Source: an uncultured Bacteroidales bacterium
Lineage (GTDB): Bacteria > Bacteroidota > Bacteroidia > Bacteroidales > F082
Length of the DNA: 46,888 nucleotides
Reading direction: 5' to 3'
NCBI GenBank assembly: GCA_905234645.1
Contig: CAJOIS010000012.1
Location: 1-46,888 of the forward strand
In this document: positions 41,071-46,888 of the stretch, in pieces
How the letters are laid out: every line of letters begins with the position of its first letter
Numbering within the stretch: position 1 is the first letter of the stretch
Translations under genes and position numbers: made by a program
Notes under the pieces: generated by a model
Databases searched by the model: none
What the model was told of the DNA's origin: nothing
What the model saw: only the letters and a program-made list of their open reading frames with translations

Positions 41071-42015
41071 ATGAGTAATACCTTACTTATTTCCCTTGCG
41101 GTTCTCGGAATCCTGGGCGGCGTGCTCGCCGTGGTTCTGTACTTCGTGGCACAGAAGTTCAAGGTGGAAGAGAACCCATTGATTGATGAAGCGGAGGCCT
41201 GTCTGCCTGGCGCCAACTGTGGTGGCTGTGGTTTTGCTGGCTGCCGCGCCTTGGCAGAAGCCTGCGTGAAACAGGCTGCCGAAAAAGGCAACATCGACGG
41301 CCTAGCCTGCCCTGGCACCGACATGAACAAGGTGGCCGCCGTCCTCGGACTCACCGCTGGCACCTTCGAGCCGAAGATCGCCGTGGTGCGCTGCAACGGC
41401 AGTTGCCAGAACTCACCCTCCAAGGTGCACTACGAAGGCGCCGACATCTGTGCTTTCGCCAACACGCTGTATGCTGGTGAAGGCGGCTGCTCGAAAGGCT
41501 GCCTCGGCCTTGGCGACTGCGTGAAGAAGTGCAACTTCGACGCCTTGCACATCGACAAGGAGACGGGCTTGCCTGTCGTCGACCCCGACAAGTGCGTGGG
41601 TTGCGGCGTCTGCGCCCGCACCTGCCCTCGTGGCATCATTGAAGTGCGTCCGCGTGGCAAGAAAGACCGTCGTGTCTATGTGTGCTGCTCCAACACCGAC
41701 AAGGGTGCCTTGGTTATCAAGAACTGCTCGGTGGGCTGCATCGGCTGCCAGAAGTGCCTGAAGGAATGCCCCTTCGAGGCCATCGAGATGCGTGGCAACC
41801 TCGCCTACATCGACCCGGCCAAGTGCAAAGCCTGCGGCAAGTGCGCTAAGGTGTGTCCACGTGGCAGCATCCACGCCATCAACTTCCCTGCTCCCAAGCC
41901 GGAAGTTCCTGCTTTGCAAGGTGCCGAGCCAGCCGTGAAGCCTCAGCCGAAACCTGAGGCACAGCCTGTGGAAACGAAAACTGAAGTCAAACCCGAAAAC
42001 ACCGTCACAGCATGA
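41071..42015 (+). CDS. rnfB: Rnf complex subunit RnfB
   Basis: A 314-residue ferredoxin-like subunit that takes electrons from ferredoxin. One N-terminal helix (LLISLAVLGILGGVLAVVLY), then the N-terminal cluster set Cys44, 50, 53, 58 in CLPGANCGGCGFAGC, then two ferredoxin-type segments: GCLGLGDCVKKC with CVGCGVCARTCPRG, and CIGCQKCLKECP with CKACGKCAKVCPRG. That allows about five [4Fe-4S] clusters, more than the three of E. coli RsxB. A Pro/Ala/Lys/Glu-rich tail (KPEVPALQGAEPAVKPQPKP) follows. First gene of rnfBCDGEA; the stop overlaps the rnfC start by 4 bp. Confidence 0.94.
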   Translation: MSNTLLISLAVLGILGGVLAVVLYFVAQKFKVEENPLIDEAEACLPGANCGGCGFAGCRALAEACVKQAAEKGNIDGLACPGTDMNKVAAVLGLTAGTFEPKIAVVRCNGSCQNSPSKVHYEGADICAFANTLYAGEGGCSKGCLGLGDCVKKCNFDALHIDKETGLPVVDPDKCVGCGVCARTCPRGIIEVRPRGKKDRRVYVCCSNTDKGALVIKNCSVGCIGCQKCLKECPFEAIEMRGNLAYIDPAKCKACGKCAKVCPRGSIHAINFPAPKPEVPALQGAEPAVKPQPKPEAQPVETKTEVKPENTVTA

Positions 42016-43367
42016 ACCCGATAAAGACTTTCCATAAGGGCGGCGTGCATCCGGAAGAGAACAAGCTTTCGGCCAACCTGCCCATACAAGACTTTCCGAT
42101 GCCCAAGCAGATCATCGTCCCATTGGGACAATGCCTTGGCGCACCGGCTGACTGCATCGTCAACAAAGGCGACCGTGTGCTGACGGGACAACTCATCGGC
42201 ACCGCCAAGGGCTTCATCTCGGCCAATGTCCACTCCCCTGCCACCGGCACCGTTGCCAAGGTCGACGTGGTGATGGACCACACGGGCTACTACAAGCCTG
42301 CCGTCTTCATCGACCGTGAAGAGCAAGACGAATGGGCCGAGGGCATCCTCGTCACCGACAAACTGCTCACCGACATTAAGTTGGATTCCAAACAGATCAT
42401 CGACAAAGTGAAGGAATGCGGTATCGTCGGCATGGGCGGTGCCACCTTCCCCACCCACGTCAAGTTGATGGTGCCCGAAGGCAAAAAAGCCGAGTACGTC
42501 ATCATCAATGCGGCGGAATGCGAGCCTTACCTGACCTGCGACTTCCGCCTCTTGTTGGAGAAGACGCAGGAGTTCCTCGTCGGCGTCAAGATCCTGATGA
42601 AAGCCGTCAACACTGACAAAGGCATCATCGGCATCGAGGCCAACAAGATGGAAGCCATTGAATTGCTCGACAAGACCATCAACGAGCACAAAGACCTGTA
42701 TGCCGGCATCGAGGTGCAACCTCTGAAGACCAAATATCCCCAAGGCGGTGAGAAACAGATCATCAAGGCCATCACAGGCCGCGAGGTGCCGTCGGGCAAG
42801 TTGCCCATCGAGACGGGTTGCGTCGTCGTCAACGTGGCCTCGACCTACGCCGTCTACGAGGCCGTTCAGAAGAACAAGCCCTTGATTGAACGCATCGTCA
42901 CCGTCACGGGCAAGTCGGTCAAGAACCCTGGCAACTTCCGTGTGCGTTTCGGCACCCCCGCCGACCTCCTCATCGAAGCTGCTGGCGGCCTGCCTGAAGA
43001 CATCACCGATGTCATCAACGGCGGCCCCATGATGGGCAAGAGCGTATCGGTCACCAACTTCCCGTGCATCAAAGGCACTTCGGGCATCCTGCTGATGACC
43101 CTCAGGGAAGCCCAAGACCGTCGCCAGACCAACTGCATCCGTTGTGGCCGTTGCGCCATGGCCTGCCCCATGGGCCTGCAGCCTTTCCTGCTCCACAAGG
43201 TGGCCAAGCAGAACGACTTCGACGAGACCGAGAAGAACCACGTCATGGACTGCATCGAATGCGGCTCGTGCGAGTTCACCTGTCCCGCCAACATCCCGCT
43301 GCTGGACTACATCCGCTACGGCAAGGCCAAGACGGGTGCCATCATCAAAGCTAGAAATCAAAAATAA
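42012..43367 (+). CDS. rnfC: Rnf complex subunit RnfC
   Basis: A 451-residue peripheral subunit that binds NADH and FMN. KTFHKGGVHPEENKLSANLP starts the conserved N-terminal domain, GMGGATFPTHVKLMVPEGK is the NADH/FMN glycine-rich loop, NAAECEPYLTCDFRLLLE follows, and the C-terminal clusters are CIRCGRCAMACPMGLQP and CIECGSCEFTCPANIPLLDY. The E. coli-style long repetitive C-terminal tail is absent; the protein ends shortly after the second cluster. Confidence 0.95.
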   Translation: MNPIKTFHKGGVHPEENKLSANLPIQDFPMPKQIIVPLGQCLGAPADCIVNKGDRVLTGQLIGTAKGFISANVHSPATGTVAKVDVVMDHTGYYKPAVFIDREEQDEWAEGILVTDKLLTDIKLDSKQIIDKVKECGIVGMGGATFPTHVKLMVPEGKKAEYVIINAAECEPYLTCDFRLLLEKTQEFLVGVKILMKAVNTDKGIIGIEANKMEAIELLDKTINEHKDLYAGIEVQPLKTKYPQGGEKQIIKAITGREVPSGKLPIETGCVVVNVASTYAVYEAVQKNKPLIERIVTVTGKSVKNPGNFRVRFGTPADLLIEAAGGLPEDITDVINGGPMMGKSVSVTNFPCIKGTSGILLMTLREAQDRRQTNCIRCGRCAMACPMGLQPFLLHKVAKQNDFDETEKNHVMDCIECGSCEFTCPANIPLLDYIRYGKAKTGAIIKARNQK

Positions 43368-43373
43368 AAGACC

Positions 43374-44369
43374 ATGAATAAATATACAATTTCAGGTTCG
43401 CCGCATGTGCATTCGACGGAAAACACGAGGAAGATCATGTATCGTGTGCTCCTCGCCCTGCTTCCCGCATTGCTTGTGGCCATTTACTATTTCGGCTGGT
43501 ATGCCCTCCGCCTGACCCTCGTCACGGTGGCCACCTGCATGCTGACGGAATGGCTTATTCAGAAGTTCCTTATCAAAGGCCCTTTGACCATCAACGACGG
43601 CTCTGCCGCGCTGACGGGTGTGCTGCTGGCCTTCAACGTGCCCGCCAACCTTCCCATTTGGATGGCCATCGTGGGCAGCATCGTCGCCATCGGCATCGGT
43701 AAGATGGCCTTCGGCGGCTTGGGCAAGAACCCCTTCAACCCGGCATTGGTAGGCCGTGTGTTCATGCTCGTGTCGTTCCCGACCGCCATGACCACCTGGC
43801 CCAAGGCCGCACCTGTCTTCGAGGCAGGCTTCTTCACTGACGCCGTCACGGGTCCTACCCCACTTGGTCTCTTGAAAGAAGCTGGTGTCGGTACGCTGGC
43901 CGAAGCTGGTGACATGCAATTCTTAGACATGGTACTTGGTAATCGTGGCGGCGCCTTCGGCGAGGTCTGTGCCATCGCCCTGCTGCTCGGTGCCATCTAC
44001 CTCATCTGCCGCAAGGTCATCGACATCTGGACGCCACTGAGCATCCTGCTCACCGTGTTCGTTTTCACAGGCATCTGCTACCTCGTCGACCCGACGCAGT
44101 ACATCGCCCCGTGGTACCATCTCGTCTATGGCGGTCTCCTCCTCGGTGCCTTCTTCATGGCCACCGACATGGTGACCTCGCCGATGACCACGAAAGGAAA
44201 GCTCCTGTTCGGCTTCGGCATCGGTGTCATCACTGTGGTGATCCGTCTGTGGGGTGCCTACCCCGAAGGCGTGTCGTTCGCCATCCTTATCATGAACGCT
44301 TTCACACCGCTCATCAACAAGGCCTTCAAGCCTCAGGTGTTCGGTGTCGTCAAACCCTCTAAAAAGTAA
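43374..44369 (+). CDS. rnfD: Rnf complex subunit RnfD
   Basis: A 331-residue integral membrane subunit carrying covalent FMN. Pieces of the family: GSPHVHSTENTRKIMYRVLL at the start, NDGSAALTGVLLAFNVPANL, LGKNPFNPALVGRVFMLVSF, the flavinylation region TGPTPLGLL (the Thr before PLG carries FMN in homologues), and FMATDMVTSPMTTKGKLLFG. About nine helices. Six bp after rnfC. Confidence 0.95.
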   Translation: MNKYTISGSPHVHSTENTRKIMYRVLLALLPALLVAIYYFGWYALRLTLVTVATCMLTEWLIQKFLIKGPLTINDGSAALTGVLLAFNVPANLPIWMAIVGSIVAIGIGKMAFGGLGKNPFNPALVGRVFMLVSFPTAMTTWPKAAPVFEAGFFTDAVTGPTPLGLLKEAGVGTLAEAGDMQFLDMVLGNRGGAFGEVCAIALLLGAIYLICRKVIDIWTPLSILLTVFVFTGICYLVDPTQYIAPWYHLVYGGLLLGAFFMATDMVTSPMTTKGKLLFGFGIGVITVVIRLWGAYPEGVSFAILIMNAFTPLINKAFKPQVFGVVKPSKK

Positions 44370-44374
44370 ACGCC

Positions 44375-45052
44375 ATGGCTAACAAGAAACCATCTACATT
44401 GATTAACATGCTCGTGGCACTGCTCGTCATTGCAGCGGTGTCGGGCGGCGTGCTCGGCCTGGTGTATGGCATGACCAAAGACGCCATCGCAGAGGTCGAC
44501 CAGAAGAAGAACGAAGCAGCCATCCAAGCCGTGTTGCCTTTGGAGGGCGAGATTACCTATAAGGCTGATACGTTGAAGTATACTTACGAAGGTGTCGACA
44601 TGACCTTCCCCTGCAACCTCGCCTACGATGCCAACGGCAACTTCCAAGGTGCTGCTGTCAAGACCAGCGAAGGCGGCTTCGGCGGCAAGATCGACATGAT
44701 GGTCGGCTTCCTCGCCGACGGCACCATCAAAGGCACGTCGGTGTTGTCACACGCTGAGACCCCCGGTCTCGGTGCCAACATGACCGGCAAGTTCAAGGAC
44801 CAGTTCGTCGACAAGAACCCCGCTGACTTCCGACTGATCGTCAAGAAAGACGGCGGCGACGTCGACGCCATCACCGCGGCTACCATTACCTCGAGAGCCT
44901 TCTCGAAGGCGGTGGACAAGGCATATCAGGCTTTTGAAGCCAACAAGGCACAATTCATGAACAACGCTCCCGCAAAGGAAGCCGCTCCCGTTACGGAAGC
45001 CGCTCCCGCTGAGGAAATCAATGAAACGGAAGGAGGACAAAGCAATGAGTAA
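44375..45052 (+). CDS. rnfG: Rnf complex subunit RnfG
   Basis: A 225-residue subunit with one N-terminal helix (MLVALLVIAAVSGGVLGLVYG) and a periplasmic FMN-binding domain. The flavinylation stretch is AITAATITSRAF, where the second Thr of TAAT-I-T is the expected FMN attachment residue; TPGLGANMTGKFKDQFVDKN precedes it. The C-terminal tail is Ala/Glu/Pro-rich (APAKEAAPVTEAAPAEE) and, like that of RnfB, is not part of the core fold. Confidence 0.94.
   Translation: MANKKPSTLINMLVALLVIAAVSGGVLGLVYGMTKDAIAEVDQKKNEAAIQAVLPLEGEITYKADTLKYTYEGVDMTFPCNLAYDANGNFQGAAVKTSEGGFGGKIDMMVGFLADGTIKGTSVLSHAETPGLGANMTGKFKDQFVDKNPADFRLIVKKDGGDVDAITAATITSRAFSKAVDKAYQAFEANKAQFMNNAPAKEAAPVTEAAPAEEINETEGGQSNE
45030..45036 (+). 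promoter_or_regulatory. Shine-Dalgarno AAGGAGG before rnfE
   Basis: A strong Shine-Dalgarno, unusual in this window, ends 8 nt before the ATG at 45045 and decides that start over the in-frame ATG at 45021. It lies within the end of rnfG. Confidence 0.6.
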
Positions 45053-45638
45053 CAACCTGCAAACCTTTACCAAAGGCCTCATCAAAGAAAACCCCATCCT
45101 GGTGCTGCTGTTGGGCTGCTGCCCGACCTTGGCCACCACCACCAGTGCCATCAACGGCATGTCGATGGGCTTGGCCACCACCTTCGTGCTGGTGCTGTCA
45201 AACATCTTCATCTCCTTGTTGAAGGGCTTCATCCCCGACAAGGTGCGTATCCCCTGCTTCATCGTCGTCATCGCTTCGTTTGTGACGCTGGTGCAACTGC
45301 TGATGCAGGCCTATGTGCCCGACATCTATGAGACCCTCGGCCTGTTCATCCCTCTCATCGTGGTGAACTGCATCGTGCTGGGTCGTGCTGAGGCTTTCGC
45401 CTCAAAGAACCCTGTGTTCCCGTCCATGCTGGACGGCCTTGGCATGGGCTTGGGCTTCACCCTCGCCCTGACGTTGTTGGGCTGCATCCGTGAGTTCCTC
45501 GGCAGCGGCTCCATCTTCGGCCTCACCATCCTGCCCGAGACGGCCAACATCCTGGTGTTCATCCTGCCTCCCGGCGCCTTCATCTGCCTCGGCTTCGTCA
45601 TCGCTATTGTCAACAAACTCAAAAAAGAAAGTCACTAA
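45045..45638 (+). CDS. rnfE: Rnf complex subunit RnfE
   Basis: A 197-residue integral membrane subunit with six helices. KGLIKENPILVLLLGCCPTL holds the conserved Cys pair region; VNCIVLGRAEAFASKNPVFP holds the second conserved Cys. RnfA and RnfE together bind an iron-sulfur cluster within the membrane. The chosen start overlaps the rnfG stop by 8 bp and has a good Shine-Dalgarno. Confidence 0.94.
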   Translation: MSNNLQTFTKGLIKENPILVLLLGCCPTLATTTSAINGMSMGLATTFVLVLSNIFISLLKGFIPDKVRIPCFIVVIASFVTLVQLLMQAYVPDIYETLGLFIPLIVVNCIVLGRAEAFASKNPVFPSMLDGLGMGLGFTLALTLLGCIREFLGSGSIFGLTILPETANILVFILPPGAFICLGFVIAIVNKLKKESH

Positions 45639-45641
45639 GCC

Positions 45642-46241
45642 ATGAAATACCTCATCATTATCTTATCGACCATCTTGGTCAACAATGTGATCTTCTCCCA
45701 GTTTCTGGGCATCTGCCCCTTCCTGGGCACGTCTAAGAAGACCTCAACCGCAGCAGGTATGAGTGCCGCCGTCATCTTCGTGCTGACCTTGGCCACCTTG
45801 GTGACTTGGCTGACGAACCGGTACATCCTGATTCCCTTGAACCTGACCTTCTTGCAGACCATTGCTTTCATCCTCATCATCGCCGCCTTGGTGCAGATGG
45901 TAGAGATTATCCTAAAGAAGATCAGTCCGTCGTTGTACACCGCCCTGGGCGTGTTCCTGCCGCTGATTACGACCAACTGCGCCGTCCTCGGCGTGTCGCT
46001 GACCGTGGTCACCAAGGAGTTCAACTATGGTGGTGTGGCCCACATGCTGAGCCTCGGCGAGTCCCTCGTCTATGCCGTCGGCATCGCCCTCGGTTTCTCC
46101 ATGGCCTTGATCATCTTTGCCGGCATCCGTGAGCACATCGACCTCATGGAGCCTCCCAAGGGCATGAAAGGCACCCCTATCGCCCTGATTACCGCTGGCA
46201 TCTTGGCCTTGGCATTTATGGGATTTACGGGGATCGTATAA
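45642..46241 (+). CDS. rnfA: Rnf complex subunit RnfA
   Basis: A 199-residue integral membrane subunit homologous to RnfE with inverted topology. FSQFLGICPFLGTSKKTSTA and PLITTNCAVLGVSL contain the conserved cluster cysteines; FAGIREHIDLMEPPKGMKGT and LITAGILALAFMGFTGIV form the C-terminal part. Three bp after rnfE, last gene of the operon; two hairpins follow. Confidence 0.95.
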   Translation: MKYLIIILSTILVNNVIFSQFLGICPFLGTSKKTSTAAGMSAAVIFVLTLATLVTWLTNRYILIPLNLTFLQTIAFILIIAALVQMVEIILKKISPSLYTALGVFLPLITTNCAVLGVSLTVVTKEFNYGGVAHMLSLGESLVYAVGIALGFSMALIIFAGIREHIDLMEPPKGMKGTPIALITAGILALAFMGFTGIV

Positions 46242-46269
46242 GGAGACACATCTCCTGCTTTTTGGAAAC

Positions 46270-46330
46270 AAATCCGACGCAAATCTGGAGCAAATAGCTG
46301 CGCAAGATTTATGTCGGGTTTGTTTTTTTA
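46270..46330 (+). terminator. Rho-independent terminator after the rnf operon
   Basis: AAATCCGAC-GC-AAATCT (46270-46286) pairs with AGATTT-AT-GTCGGGTTT (46305-46321) with one internal mismatch and a G-T wobble, followed by G and seven T. A smaller hairpin AGGAGA/TCTCCT (46241-46256) lies just before. Confidence 0.72.
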
Positions 46331-46332
46331 TG

Positions 46333-46340
46333 TATTTTTG
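46333..46340 (+). promoter_or_regulatory. -7 box TATTTTTG
   Basis: Full consensus match only 5 nt before the ATG at 46346 and immediately after the terminator T-run; transcription would start at or near the start codon. Confidence 0.65.
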
Positions 46341-46345
46341 TTGGC

Positions 46346-46888
46346 ATGAAAACCTGCCATCGCATATTGACAATGGCCTTTTTCCTAATGGTTGCCTGCA
46401 CGCCCAAAGGCGATGACGGCCTTGTAGAGACGCGCCATGGCACGCCTCTACCCACCACGTCATCCCCCGAATTGGCCGTTGTCGACAGCCTGATGTGGCG
46501 GCAGCCCGACAGTGCATTGGCCTGCCTTTTGCCCTATTTCGACACCTGTTGTAGAGACACGGCGCGCCACGTCTCTACCGTCTACAACCGTCATTACGCC
46601 CATCTGTTGTTGGCGGAATTGTTGTACAAGAATTATTACGCCCAGACCAACCGCCTGGAATTGCTGGAGGCGGTGGGATATTTCGACAGCCTATCCCTCA
46701 CCCCGGGCGGCTACACTCATGCTTTTTGGCGTCATTGCGGACTTGATCCGCAATCTCCCACGCAACGCGACATCATCGCCTTTCTCTCCGCCCGCGCCCA
46801 TTATATTAATGGTGTGGGCTATTACGAGCAGGACAGCGTGGTGCCCGCCTGCAAGGAATACCTGAAGGCCGTGGAGGTGATGGAGGAG
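46346..46888 (+). CDS. Lipoprotein with helical repeats, 5' part
   Basis: The frame is open from 46346 to the window end (181 codons), so the 3' part is missing. Signal peptide with lipobox MVAC (Cys18), then a helical region: SLMWRQPDSALACLLPYFDT, YNRHYAHLLLAELLYKNYYA, QTNRLELLEAVGYFDSLSL, and ARAHYINGVGYYEQDSVV with ACKEYLKAVEVMEE, TPR-like pairs. This resembles a large multi-copy Bacteroidota family of TPR lipoproteins. Three dispersed palindromes lie in frame and supply the peptides VETRHGTPL (residues 27-35), CCRDTARHVST (about 68-78) and RHCGLDPQSPT (129-139). A C-terminal membrane helix and regulator domain are often present in such proteins, but cannot be checked here. Confidence 0.75.
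   Translation, partial: MKTCHRILTMAFFLMVACTPKGDDGLVETRHGTPLPTTSSPELAVVDSLMWRQPDSALACLLPYFDTCCRDTARHVSTVYNRHYAHLLLAELLYKNYYAQTNRLELLEAVGYFDSLSLTPGGYTHAFWRHCGLDPQSPTQRDIIAFLSARAHYINGVGYYEQDSVVPACKEYLKAVEVMEE
46424..46451. repeat. Dispersed palindrome, in-frame copy
   Basis: Two 14-base arms with two G-T wobbles around CCATGG; exactly the reverse complement of 21790-21817. Lies in the lipoprotein gene just after the signal peptide. Confidence 0.8.
46551..46578. repeat. Dispersed palindrome, variant centre, in-frame copy
   Basis: Same length (28) and same outer arms GTAGAGAC...GTCTCTAC as the previous copy, but the centre is GGCGCGCC and the reading frame over the arms differs. Confidence 0.72.
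46730..46758. repeat. Second palindrome family (ATTGCGGA...TCCGCAAT), in frame
   Basis: ATTGCGGA (46734-46741) and TCCGCAAT (46747-46754) are perfect 8-bp arms around CTTGA, inside a longer CGTCATTGCGG...CAATCTCC string known as a dispersed repeat in several bacterial groups; it encodes HCGLDPQSP. Confidence 0.6.

Noticed and set aside
41943-43361. 472-codon minus-strand frame opposite rnfC
   Set aside because: The plus strand is a clear RnfC with intact cluster motifs, and the antisense frame has no promoter or family motif.

Overview
The window looks like a chromosomal segment from a Bacteroidales-type gut or rumen bacterium (phylum Bacteroidota). The reasons: nearly every gene start is preceded by the Bacteroidota -7 box TAnnTTTG; Shine-Dalgarno sequences are almost absent; there are proteins with type IX secretion sorting domains; there are Bacteroidota-only families (DUF5606, DUF4834, PCMD, Fib_succ_major lipoproteins); and the Rnf genes run in the order B-C-D-G-E-A. 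No rRNA, tRNA, transposase, integrase or CRISPR array was seen, and no stretch longer than 300 bases lacks a gene.

Layout. 1-5.1 kb: the 3' end of htpG, two Fib_succ_major lipoproteins, a DUF4143-type ATPase behind a 33-bp-period repeat array, and a small outer-membrane barrel. 5.1-12.7 kb: housekeeping genes, namely two TPM-domain proteins, an FtsE-like ATPase, two glycosyltransferases, murB, pyrD-pyrK and a DUF5606 protein. 12.8-15.3 kb: a secreted protein with eleven 42-residue TPRs. 15.3-19.1 kb: a four-gene minus-strand operon for a steroid 5-alpha-reductase family membrane enzyme, an old-yellow-enzyme reductase, a short-chain dehydrogenase and a secreted PCMD protein. This combination matches the bile-acid/steroid A-ring reduction module known from gut Bacteroidales. 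19.1-21.7 kb: a zinc metallopeptidase, pepD and rpmH.

21.8-30.3 kb: a cell-surface glycan region with methyltransferases, GT2 and GT4 glycosyltransferases, a YfhO-like membrane protein and a LicD-family phosphotransferase. 30.3-37.6 kb: a dead signal-peptide fragment, an AAA ATPase and three large secreted proteins with C-type-lectin-like DUF1566/Fib_succ_major-type domains, two of them with C-terminal T9SS sorting domains. 37.7-40.5 kb: a flippase and a BrkB/YihY membrane protein. 40.6-46.2 kb: RseC and the complete rnfBCDGEA operon for ion-pumping ferredoxin:NAD oxidoreductase. The window ends inside a lipoprotein gene.

The points most worth a second look are the steroid-reductase operon with its co-transcribed secreted PCMD protein; three families of short palindromic repeats sitting in frame inside coding sequences (three elements in the last lipoprotein gene, two in the yfhO-like gene); the regularly spaced repeat array in front of the DUF4143 ATPase; and the lectin-like secreted family with a decayed paralogue, located next to two ATPase genes.
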